DNA of 64,000 nucleotides from Paraspadella gotoi (Eukaryota; Chaetognatha): NCBI GenBank assembly GCA_051294375.1, contig CM119265.1, positions 716,089 to 780,088 of the forward strand, read 5' to 3'. Shown piece by piece: positions 34,845 to 46,700 of this stretch (position 1 is its first letter; each line of letters starts with the position of its first letter). The notes under the pieces were generated by a model. It saw only the letters and a program-made list of their open reading frames with translations, ran no database searches and was not told where the DNA came from. The position numbers and the translations under genes were made by a program.

Positions 34845-35432
34845 AGTTTTTTTTCCATTTAAACTCATTTCCATTCAAACCATTCCATCGAAACTTGATT
34901 TCCAGCTTAATCACACACTTTCCTACCGACAAAAAAATTTGAAGTCAATTGTCCCATCCACTTATGAGTAATTTGGGTTCAAATCGTGAGATCATTTTGT
35001 CGGTCCGTCGGTCCGTCGGTCCGCCCCCTAAATTTTGTCTGTCATTCACTTATATCATGTCAGGACTTAAAATTATGATAAATTATTTAAAAAAATGATG
35101 TCCGTCCGTCCGTCTGTCCGTCTGTGTGTCCGTCCGTCCCCCCTTAGTAAAAAAACTCCAATTACTCGTGATTGAATGAATGGATTGGAATGAAATTTTA
35201 TGTGTGGATAGAGAAGTGTTTGATTGAGCTGGATATAAAGTTTCGATTGAATTACTATCCAAGTCAATCGTCGTCGTTATTGCTTTTGTCGTGGTTAGTG
35301 ACAAAAGACCTAAAAACAAACATTTTGGATCAAATTAATTAATTAATTAATTAATTAAATAATTAACTAACTCTATTAATTAATTACCGCTAATGATCGT
35401 GGGCAGATCCGACATGGTTTGCTCAAACTTGT
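34845..35432. repeat. DR1 copy 8 (rearranged)
   Basis: An inverted internal block (TTTAAACTCATTTCCATTC to about 34980) is joined to a + strand block (GTCGGTCCGTCGGTCC, GTCC units, CTGGATATAAAGTTTCGATTG) and the 3' end GGCAGATCCGACATGG. Two pieces in opposite orientation imply rearrangement or two insertions. Confidence 0.65.
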
Positions 35433-35700
35433 TTGAAAACAAATAATCATAACTCTCTTTAATGCAGACAATATTTATTTTGAATTTATTTTGAACCATG
35501 ACGAAGCTTTTTATTCTTCGAATAAATTTTAATTTTGATTTCATGTTCTTAATTAAATTCCTCAATTTGAAAAAAATGTTACCCACTTTTAAAATAATTT
35601 TTCTTGAAAGAAGATTTTCTCAGTCTTTTGTTGTATTCAGATGCTCTTAGACATTCGGTCATAATTTGGCCAATTGATTTCCTAATGGACTTTTTGTTGT

Positions 35701-35703
<3 letters not shown>

Positions 35704-35757
<54 letters not shown>

Positions 35758-35775
35758 TCTCTCTCTCTCTCTTTT
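35704..35775. repeat. (CT)n microsatellite
   Basis: About 25 CT units with few interruptions. Frames through it on both strands are artefacts. Confidence 0.9.
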
Positions 35776-36419
35776 TGTTTCCTTTTCTCTCTATCCCGTG
35801 ACCGTTCGCGAGTGACACCAAAAACAATTGGATGAATATTTTTAAAATTTTTTTCTCGGATCTTTAGCAAAGTTCTGGACGTTTAATATATTTTAATTTG
35901 ATAAAATTAATTTGATATTTACTTATGTAAAACAACCTTTCTTTAATAGTCATCCATTTTTATCTCTGGTAAATAACTGAATCTTTTAAAAAAAGGAAAT
36001 AAATATAAATTAATTACTTATTAATTACTTAAAATTATTGAAAATTATTTACACCATTAAATGAAGCATTAACTGGGAATCCTTATGATATAAAATAATT
36101 ATTCAAGACAGTCAAGAACATGCTCAGGACAGCATTTTTACCAAAACAAATAAATAAAAAATAATTACTTACTTACTAACATTATATGATACTTAGTTAC
36201 ATTACGATAATTCAGATAGGCCATTGAGTAGAGCATTGATAGGGATTTCTTATGAGGTAAAATTTCTTTTTAATGCAATCAAGAACACTCCTAAAATTTT
36301 TACCGTTAGATAAAAAATTAAACATAGAATAGTGTTAATTTCCTTTCGTTGTTTTTTGTAAATTTAGAGAAAAACAAAGTTTATTTGTTTATTTACAACG
36401 ATTTTTATTTTTACATAGG

Positions 36420-37092
36420 GACATGTTTCGGCTTTATGTATAATAGAGTGGAGCACTCAAGAACAAAAAATTTATTTGAATGATCGAACAATGATATTTA
36501 GATGTGAGATAGTATGATTAACTAGTACAAAAAATATTTTGTTCATATTATCTCGGGAACAGAATAGTAAAATATAATATATTTGTAGTAATATCCTTAT
36601 AAAATAGTAAATTTTAAAAATAATTTTTATAAAACTGTTATTAAAGATTCAGATTCTTCATAAAAAGTTGAATCAAAAATATAAAACATGTTATCAAAAA
36701 TTTTGTCATCTTCAATGTTTAAAATAAGAAAAAAGGTGAAAATTTTTGACTTTTTTATTCTCTGTAGTAGAAACTTATATATGTTAAAACGTTTTAGTCA
36801 TTTTTTGTGATCTAAACATTAAAATATCATATAACATATTTTATAAAAGTTTCTTAGTTTTTTTACAGCGAATCCAAATCAGTTCTTAAAAATAAAAAAT
36901 AAATTATTTTGAAATTTGACGATTTTATAAGGATATTACTACATAAATAATTGAATTTGCTATACTGTTATGCTAAAAAAATTTTTAAAAGGATTTAAAA
37001 TTCATTAATTATATGTCCATAAGCAGCAAAAAAATAATGTTCAATCACTCAATCTTTTCATCACTCCACCCTAATGTATAAGCCTTCATCAG
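36420..37092 (-). ncRNA. Hammerhead ribozyme interrupted in loop II (copy g)
   Basis: CTGATGA and the 5' half of stem II lie at 37082-37092; the 3' half of stem II, GAAAC and ATGTC lie at 36420-36435. The hAT insertion falls in loop II, the part that is free to vary. Confidence 0.65.
36444..37073 (-). mobile_element. hAT-type non-autonomous element, copy 2
   Basis: 630 bp, termini TAGAGTGGAG and CTCCACCCTA, flanked by ATGTATAA (36436-36443 and 37074-37081). Similar over its length to copy 1 at 27442-28081 in opposite orientation. No transposase. Confidence 0.85.
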
Positions 37093-37344
37093 CGCTGATT
37101 TTCTCTAAACATAGAATAGTAAATGTAAAAAATACGAAATGAAACTTATACATAAAAAACGTCCAGTAGTTCTCCAACTAATGATATACGTATGAATTAT
37201 ATTTATATTATTTTTTGGAGTCACTTGCTTATGGACACGGAGTAGTTCACCGAATTGATGCCGTGGCGCCAACGCCTTGGAACAGCAAGACAATTCCTTA
37301 ACTTTTTTTCTACTTGTTAAGAAAATTATTAAAAAATAGTGTTT

Positions 37345-37350
37345 TATAAA
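37345..37350 (+). promoter_or_regulatory. Possible TATA box, gene B
   Basis: TATAAA 60 bases before the gene B start codon, in the same relative place as in gene A. The start codon also follows an acceptor-like tract (TTTTTTTAAAACCAG) by three bases, so an upstream leader intron or trans-splicing is an alternative. Confidence 0.35.
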
Positions 37351-37404
37351 GTTGCCCAAAATTCTTTCTTGATAACTTTTTTATCAATTTTTTTAAAACC
37401 AGAA

Positions 37405-37483
37405 ATGCTAATTTTGAAGATTGTAATGCTTCTTGCCGTTTTTCCGGCAATGGATTTCTCGCAAGTAGATCTCAGCGGTGTCG
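37405..37483 (+). CDS. Gene B exon 1: signal peptide
   Basis: 79 nt: MLILKIVMLLAVFPA then MDFSQVDLSGV, donor TCG|GTGAGT, phase 1. Hydrophobic core LKIVMLLAVFPA is typical of a secretion signal. Confidence 0.8.
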
Positions 37484-40400
37484 GTGAGTAATAAACATTA
37501 ACTAATTAATTAATTAAATAATTATTTAATTATCTATCAATCTAGCCTATTTTACTTTATAAGAATCTCAATTAAATGTTTGTAATCCTAATCTTAATCC
37601 TAATCTATATTTCTCAAGTCTTTTCCTTTATTGTTTGCTCTTTTTTTCTTTGAAACAATGAAAATGTTTTAGCTAATTTTTAAAAACAAATTATGCATAG
37701 GCAGAAAGATGAAACAAAAAGCGTCACTATTACTTGAAGAAGTTGCTTATTAAATATTCATTCATTATTGTTTCTTAAGCGGAAACATTAGAACAGCAAA
37801 GTGAAAACAAGGAATTGGACAGTATACATGAAAAAATTATGGAAAAACCAGATGACCTAATTGACAAAGATGAAGCAAAAGAAGGACTGGAAACCTTAAA
37901 AGCCTTAAAAGCAAAAGATGTTACTTTCGAAAGATTACAGGGATTTGATGGCATTGAAGATTATGAACCATCGGGATGGAAAATAGAAGCAACTCCAGAA
38001 AGAGTGGAAAATGAACCAGAGGGAGAAAATGAAATGGCTTCAACTTGGCCAATGGGAGTAGGAATGGCGATGATGAATGGTTGTTTTGGCAATAATTATC
38101 AAATTGGTGATGCCTTGCTATGATTTTGCAAGAAATTCGCCGATATGTCTCAATCAAATTGATGCAGCAAATTTTCTAGGAGTTGGATTTGATGGTAGAG
38201 GCTTTTATTCATCCGAAAGTCGTAAAAAAAGCATAATTCAAAGAACTTGTGCTGGAAAAGCTACTTTATGGATAAAGATGTACCTGATTGTATGAATGCA
38301 TTTGGAATATATGACTATACAATTCATACTGAGACTTTTCAAAGTGCTGCAAAATATGTTCATTATCTGCAAGAAAAAGCTGCCACATCTGAACAGCAAG
38401 CTATGTTTCAAATGGAAGCAGAATCTTTTGGACGAGGAACTAGTGTAGGAGGAAATCTTGGAATGATAGGAGGTCTAGTTGGAATGGCTGGTGGAGCAGC
38501 AGCTGGATATCAGGCCGGAGGTACAGAAGGAGCTCAGGCTGGTGCTGATGCAGGAGCAAAACTTGGTGCAGCCATTGGTCAATCTATTGGTGGTGGATAT
38601 GGTAAGGGTGTTGGGGCCAGTCGCGGAAAAAGTAAAGGGCGAAGAAAAGCCAATATTGCTTCTTTAAATGCTGAATCAAAATCTGTAGGATCAGCAACCC
38701 ATATGATTGCAGTTTTAGAAGCTGATTTGAAATTATTTGAAATTGTGCTTGATGAAATAAAACCAACCGACTTATCTGCAAGTTTTTTAAATGACTTTCT
38801 GAGACTACCTCATTCATACTGGAGTGTAAATGGAGATATCAAATTCCAAAATTTTATTCTTCGATGGGGAACTCATTATGTCAAATCTGCAAAATTTGGA
38901 GGTGAACTTAGAATATTAAAAACATCTAAAAAAGAGTCTAGACTAAATTCAGATGAGTTTGCTAGTCAAGCGCAATCAGAGTTTGCAGGAATGATGGGGG
39001 TTTTGAGAAGTAGCTACCAGCAAAAAGAATTTAAGATCGGATTTTTAGGACTTGGAGGAAAATATAGTTCAAAAGGACAACAGGCATCAGCTCAGCAAAA
39101 ACAAGAAGCATCTTTAAAAAAAAAGAAAACAAATCGGGGATTACAACAAAATAAACAATCTGAGTTCATAAAAACTAAAATTGAAGCCAAAGGAGGAAAT
39201 CCAGAAATAGCAGCTGCAATTACTGATTTCTATACTCCAAGGTTTCGTGAGTTGTTTATAAAATGGTTAAATAGTATTGATGAATTTCAAAGACCTTTTG
39301 AATTTACACTAGGAAAAATCAGCAGCATTCTTAATATGAATACAAACTCCTTATTTCCAACCAAAAATCCTTCCACAGCATGTTTTCAAAAACAAAATCT
39401 AAAAATAGATAAAGATACTGGGTTGTCCTATTTTGAATACAATAAGGTTGAAAGTGATAACATGAATAAGACATTTGTCATTAAAGAAAAAAAATTATGC
39501 AAATATGGTAAATCTAAAGAAAATTTCATGGATGCTTTAATGAGGGCAAGACTTGCACTGGAAAGGGCAGAAAATATTTACATGGCTGAAGGTCCATTTT
39601 CGACTACAAATTTTGATATTTCTGGTGGAAAAGCTGGCTGTGAATCTGAAACTATAGAGTATGAAGAACCAGGACAACAAACTGTTAAATATTGGCCATC
39701 ATGGGAGGAGCTCAAAATTAAGGTTTATAAAGTTGTTTTTTATATGCGTTACAACTTACCAGGAATACCTAAAAATTCAGAATTTTTGATAAAATTTTCT
39801 CGCAATATGTGGTTTACAAAAAAACTCGGAGGTAAGTTTAGTCTCGAGAACAGCTGTCCAGGTTCAACAGAAGAATTTCGACTTTGTGTTGCTCAATTGC
39901 CAATGATATATGATGAATCAACAGGTTTACTTTACTTAGATGTTGATAAATCAGACTATGAATTATCATGGTTAAAATATCCATTAGCTTCTGTAAGAAA
40001 TAAAGATCCAATTACTTTGTTAACCAAAAGTGTTGGAAAAATAGGTTTTGTTCCTTGTTCAATAAAATGGTCAAATACTCATAAAGTGCGAGTTAATGAA
40101 AAAGGATCCTGCATTTACTTTCATGCCGCTTCCAGTGGAAGTATATATTTAGTATTTTCAGGAGTTCCTGAGGATCATAGAAAGTGGTATTATATTCAAA
40201 TGTCATCCTCTGGTCTTGTCTACTATCAAGGAATGAAAATTGTAAAAAGCCAGCAGTCTGACATTGCGGTAACAACAGGAAAAGAAACACTTTTTACTGG
40301 TTTTTTTGTATGTATTTCTGCTACAAAAGAAGGTTTGAAAATTGACTATGGAAAAGCTCCAGATGAGTCTGAAGTTGGGATAGTTTTGGCTTCCCATACT

Positions 40401-42158
40401 TATGCAGATTTCATAAGATATGATATGATGTATTTTACATTTGGAAGTGGTGAAACAAAAGTGAGCATTAATGATGTAAGGGTGGTTAAAGAAAAACCTC
40501 AGCTTACTTGTGGAAAAGGTTTGATTCTTGACAAAGGAGTTTGTAAACTACGATGCCATAAACAGTGTAATGGTTGCATCAAGGAAAATGACCCTAGATC
40601 TTGCAGTAAATGTAACAAAATGTCAATAAAACTTAATAACACCAACTTTATTTGCGTTGAAAAATGTCCTTCAGAATTTTCAGAAATAAAAAATGAGTGT
40701 CAGTGTAAAATGGGAGGTGTTTTTGACATAGATTTAAAAATTAAATGCATGCCATGTCCCATGGATACTAAAATCATTAAAGGAATTTGCCAAGGTAATC
40801 CAAAAAACTATAATCTAAAGAAATTTATACAAATGTATGAAAGCTATAAATAAATAAAAGCAAAGTTTCTGCAAGTATTATTAAATTTTATAGCCCACTG
40901 AATTTTGATAAAACTTGAATCGAAACCATGGGTTAATTTTTTTAAAAAAACAGTTGAAAGTACTTTTTTTATATGTATATGTCGATAAGGAGCTAAGTGG
41001 GGCTGAAGAGTACTATCCGCAACTTCTATAACCCTCTCTCGCAGCCGTGGAACGGGTCCTGAGCTTGGAACCAAGCTTGAGGGTTTTCCATGCTCCCAAG
41101 GCGGCTTAAGCCGTCCTCACGCTTCCCGCAGGGTAGGTAGTGGGTTGGGATTGAACCCGGTATCTCGTGGTCATGAGCTGATGGCTTTACTCAATGAGCC
41201 ACCGGGTCATGACTGAAAGTGTTATGCTTATAGGCGGGGTGAATGCCCGACCACATATATATATTTTTTTATTTTTAATTGAAATAATTTTAAAAATGAA
41301 GTCTTCTAGATTTTTTACTCAACATTTTTGCTTTTTAGTTACAAATATTTGTGATAGTAATCCATGCAGAAATGGAGGAAAGTGTATCAGCTCCAATACT
41401 ACATATTTCTTTTGTAGTTGTCCAAAACCTTATTCTGGATCATTATGTCAAGGTAATTTTTTTAAGATTTTAAATAAATTATTAAATTAATTTTATCCTT
41501 ACTTAAAATAAATTTATAAACGTTTATAAAAAACTTTGAAACATTTATATAAAAAAAAATTAAAATTTGAGTTTCAAAGATTTTGCATGATTGTTGCCCA
41601 TCACTCGTATGACTTGGTTTTTTTAATCATTTTAAATAGTGGGAAAACAATGTGCTAAAAATCCTTGCTACAATGGAGGAGAATGTGTAGAAAACAGCAT
41701 GAGAGGATTTGATTGTATTTGCCCAGAAGCCTTTTATAATACTTTATGTGAAACAGGTACAACACTTTAGTAAGTCATTTTTACTATTAGTAGTCATGAT
41801 TGCTTATGGTACCAACTCTTTCATAATTTACTTAGTCTTTTCTATATTTAGCTCTTATAAATTTTGTAAAAAGAGAAACTGGTAATTTTTTAATTTTATT
41901 GATCATTTTAGCTAAAAATAGGCAGGTATTAATAGGTTTTTGTGTAGTACTAAATTATTTTGAATGAAAAATTAAATCTTTTGGTTATTTGTATTTTGAC
42001 TTTCTTTTGCTATTTAAAATAGTTTAGAGATGAAACGAAAAATTCGTTGTAATAGCAATTTTTTTATTTTTATTAATGTACATGTTTCGACTCTTAGTAT
42101 TACGAGTCTTCATCAGCAAATGAATTCAATAGACCAAAAATTTTTTGAACATTAGTTT

Positions 42159-42189
<31 letters not shown>

Positions 42190-42281
42190 TTTCCAACAAA
42201 GAATTGAGCAAGGATAGTGGTCAGATGTGAGGACAGGTGAAAGTAGGGAAAGAGAGAGCAAATGATTTTTGAAATTGGTGA

Positions 42282-42319
<38 letters not shown>

Positions 42320-42469
42320 ACAGGGATCAATACATTAGGCAATGTACAACAGTGAAAAATTTTAGAAAAAACTAAATATTTAACAAAAGTAATAATAAAT
42401 TAATTGTTAGCTGATGATTGTTGGTAAAATTTTTCACTGTTGTACATTGCCTAATGTATTGATCCCTGT

Positions 42470-42507
<38 letters not shown>

Positions 42508-42599
42508 TCACCAATTTCAAAAATCATTTGCTCTCTCTTTCCCTACTTTCACCTGTCCTCACATCTGACCACTATCCTTGCTCAATTCTTTGTTGGAAA

Positions 42600-42630
<31 letters not shown>

Positions 42631-43721
42631 AAACTAATGTTCAAAAAATTTTTGGTCTATTGAATTCATTTGCTGATGAAGACTCGTAATACTAAGAGTC
42701 GAAACATGTACATTAATAAAAATAAAAAAATTGCTATTACAACGAATTTTTCGTTTCATCTCTAAATCTTTTGGTTATAACTTGTATAACTTAAATTAAA
42801 TATGTTATTATGGATAATGCGCTAAATGGGCTGAAGATGATTATCCGTAACTTCAATTACCCCCTCTAGCAGCCAAGGAACGGGTCCTGGGCTTGGAACC
42901 AGGCTTGAGGGTATATCAGATCCCCAAGGCGCCTTACGGCCGTCCTCACGCTTCCCGTAGGGTAGGTATCTTGATGAGATTGAACCCTCAGGCGTAGTGA
43001 AAGTTACATACGAAAATTTTAAAAGTTAATTATGAACAACATACCATCAGTGAACATTAATTTCTAAAAAAAAATTATTTTATGTTTTTTAATTTTCGCA
43101 GTAGGCTATATTTATATATAGTACTATCCTTATAAAATCAAAAAATTTCAAAATAGGCTTTTTTAAATTTTGATTGCAGATTTAAATTCCTCGTCAAAAG
43201 TTGATAAAAGAAAATATAAATCATTTTTAAAAATTCTTTCATTAAGTGGGTTAAAAATTAAAAAAAACTATATTTAATATATTAAAAGTTAATTCTCAGC
43301 TTAAAATATAGCTTTTTCTAATTTTTGACCCACTTAATGAAGGAATTTTTTAAAAAGAGTTATTGTGTTAATTCTTTCGGCTTCGTTAAGCTCTATCTTA
43401 ATTCTTAATTTTTCACTTTAACAGTCACTTATCTATCCCTCACAAAATGTATCATTTCACATTTAAAAACTTTCTTTCTTTCATTACTATCTATTTATTA
43501 CTAGAATAATTGTTAAACTCCCATTAGTTTAAACTTATTCCTTGTTGTACATTACATAATGTATTATTTTGTCTCTCCCTGTTTCTCTCTCTCTCCCTTT
43601 CTCCTTCTGTCTCTCTCTCTTTTCACAACTGATCTGTCCTCAACTCAAACTGTACTCATTCTTTAACCACTATCTCTGTGTGGAAACTTTTAGCCCTCTC
43701 TCTCTCTCTCTCTTTCTCTCA

Positions 43722-43764
<43 letters not shown>

Positions 43765-46700
43765 TCTTTTACACAAATTTGTTAATGCATCATTATCGCT
43801 GATGAAGACTCGAAATGAAGAGTCGAAACATGTCCGTATATTAATAAATAAAATCGTTGACGAAAATATTTCCAAACTTTGTTAAATTAAAAAGAGTTAT
43901 ATTTCTTTTTATCAAATTTTTATGACGAATCCAAATGTGCAAAAAAAATCTTAGAAAAAACTGTTTTGAAATTTTAATATTTATTGGTTTAGTACTAGTA
44001 TAAATATGTTTTATTACATAAATATTTATTAGTATAATGTTGTTCGTTCCTCACTTTTAGAATTTTAATTAAAGTTAAATTTAAGAATTTTACTACGCCT
44101 TATTGAACCCGGTACCTAGTGGTCGTGAGCTGATGGCTTTACTCAATGAGCCACAGGGTCACAACTGAAAGTGTCATGCTTATAGGCTTATAGTATATAT
44201 AGAGAGATATAAAATTAATAATTACTGAATATTGAAGCCGGGTTTTTCTCTTGAATTGCAAAATTCTCCCTCCACTAATTAATTTTTTTTAACCTAAAAA
44301 GATTGATTTTTTTTTAGCTTTCAGTGTTTCAAGATATCAACACATACAAACTTCGCCTAAAGCCCGGGGATTTGATCCAAAAAAGTTAATAGATGGATGC
44401 AGAGATGAGTAAGTCTTATTTAAAATTTATTAAACAAATTTTAAACGTCAAAACATTTGACATAAAATTTCTTTTATGATTAGGAGTTCGTGTTTTCGGT
44501 CAAAAAAGGTTAAAAATCCATTTTTAGAGGTGGATCTTGGAAAGAAGTTTTTGAGTGAGTTTTTGAAGATGATTGGAAATTTAAAAAAAAACATGTTTTC
44601 CTTTTTTACTCGTTTTTCCTTCAGTTGGCAATGTGACCTTATTTAGTCGGGCCAATATCGCTGAAGCGTGGAACCAACTGTTTCCTTTTCGAGTAGAACT
44701 TTTCTCCAATAAATCTGTCATTGGAGTCTGTGGAGATACTGACTTTATAGCAAAAGACTTTGAAAATGGCTCAAAGGAAATCACTTTTGGTTGTGGAAAC
44801 GTTGGGCAAAAAGCAGACAAGGTTAAGCTCACAATTTTGAAAGAAGAAAAATTGGAACTCTGTGAAATTGAGGTTTTTCAAAGAGAAGAAAAATGTGAGT
44901 GCACAAAGAACATGGTAAAAATTATAATATATATTATATTATATAATTATAAGGGTACCATCGCAGGAAATAGATTTATCGTGTAGCTTGTATGTATTAT
45001 GTCGCTGCTTGACTTTTTCTCTATCATTACAACTCAATAAAAGACATGATTATCACTTGACTGCACAAGTAAGAAGCACATGCAAATTAGAATTACTTAA
45101 GATATGATGCATTGATTTCTGGTTAATAGTTATGTGATTTCTTGACTGCATAGCCATAAGTATAGTAAAAACTAATAAAAAGAAATCTTTAAACCAAAAT
45201 TGTTTTAAACAGGTACCAAATTCAAAGCTCTATCTGCCAAGGCTTCTTCTAACCTCAGAAATCTTTACTCTACGAAGAATTTAATAGATAATACATACTT
45301 TACAAAGTGAGTAATTCACTTTACTAATCTACTTATTTGAAATATTAATTTTTTACCATTTTTAAAATTATTTTTAAAAATATATGATATGATATGATAT
45401 ATATATACTATGATTTAATTAATCAATGCTAATTCTAAAATTCAGTTTTCAGATACATTTAATACAAGTATAATAAGGAATGAACACTTTTCCAGTAATG
45501 TATGGGTGCAAGAAAAATGTTTTGCTACAGAACCAGAGATGAACCCAAGCGTGGAAATACTCTTTTCAAAAATTGAAACAAGTAAGTGTCATTTTTGGGT
45601 ACAATTAAAATGTTAAACTGTCAAAATTTTGATAATATTATAGGAGTAGGGTAAGCCGACCAAATTCAAATTTTAATGGGAACAGCATTAAACAAATCCG
45701 TTAACGGTATTTCTTATTGTGTTAAAATATTTCTTTGCAAAAATGTACTGAATTTCTTAATTTTCTGTAAATTCTATATAAATTATAAAGTAATTTTTTT
45801 TATATATGAAGTTTTTTATTTGATTCTGATTGTTCTCAAAAAATATAATTACAAAAATATAATTAGAACTTTTTCAAAATTTTAATGTTTTATTATTAAA
45901 AATAAGAAAACACTTATACAATTTTCGTAAGATGATAATAATGAATAGTTTTTAAGATTTTTCCTAATTTTAACCCGCACTTATCATCAAAATATTGAAA
46001 AAAGAAATATACTTCGTGAGACAACTTTCGGAATCTGCTTTAAAAAAAAATTTGATAAAAATTATTTGACATTTCTTATTTAAAATTATATATTTAAAAA
46101 TATTTACTAGTGCTTGGAGCCAATTTAGAAATTTTGGTTCATTGAAAGTTTTCTCAGAAATGTATAAAGTTCCATTGAAAAGGTTCTCAAATCAAACTTC
46201 TGACCCTCCCCATTGATATAGGCTGGCCGTAATAGGAGGAAATTGCAGTGAAAAGAAAACCGTATATATAAAAAATACATTACTTTACGGATATTGCTAT
46301 TTTATTATCTTAAGAAAGGAATGAGGTCCTTATTGAATAAATACAAAATTCTTATGTTGATTGGATAAAATTCATAAACCTTATGTTAAACAAGGCATAT
46401 AATAATATAACCAATGTAATGGACGTCTAAATTGCCATGGAGAATAAAAAGAATCCTGATAATATGACCCAAAATATCCTTTTTTTTCTTTTTCAGTCGG
46501 TCATGTGAGAATTTGGAATCGTGTTGATTCCTTAAAATCTTGGTTGAAAATTTTCCCATTTCGCGTTGAAATTTGGAAAGGTCGACTTAAAATGGGAAAC
46601 TGTAAAACGGATGAAATTGGTCAGTACTATTTCTATGATTTATCACCGAAATTGGAAGTGGATTGCGGAGCCAGTGGCATCGAAGGTGATCGTGTGCGTA

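Larger units (their letters stand above)
36345..37105 (-). mobile_element. Hammerhead element, copy g, split by a hAT element
   Basis: Left part (CCTTTCGTTGTTTTTTG...GGGACATGTTTCGGCTTT) and right part (AGCCTTCATCAGCGCTG) are the two halves of one hammerhead element, separated by 630 bp of hAT DNA with an 8-bp duplication. Confidence 0.75.
41989..42762. mobile_element. Head-to-head hammerhead element (copies h and i), with 16-bp target duplication
   Basis: Arms 42023-42364 and 42425-42766 are nearly perfect reverse complements, each with its own ribozyme and CT/GA runs, around a 60-bp spacer. The whole is flanked by TAAATCTTTTGGTTAT (41973-41988 and 42763-42778). Near identity of the arms implies a recent insertion. 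Long target duplications fit target-primed reverse transcription (Penelope-like elements). In gene B intron 4. Confidence 0.75.

Noticed and set aside
41140-41215. A tRNA gene on the minus strand
   Set aside because: A and B boxes are present, but the cloverleaf is not completed and the sequence continues into a repeated body found several times, so it is a SINE head.
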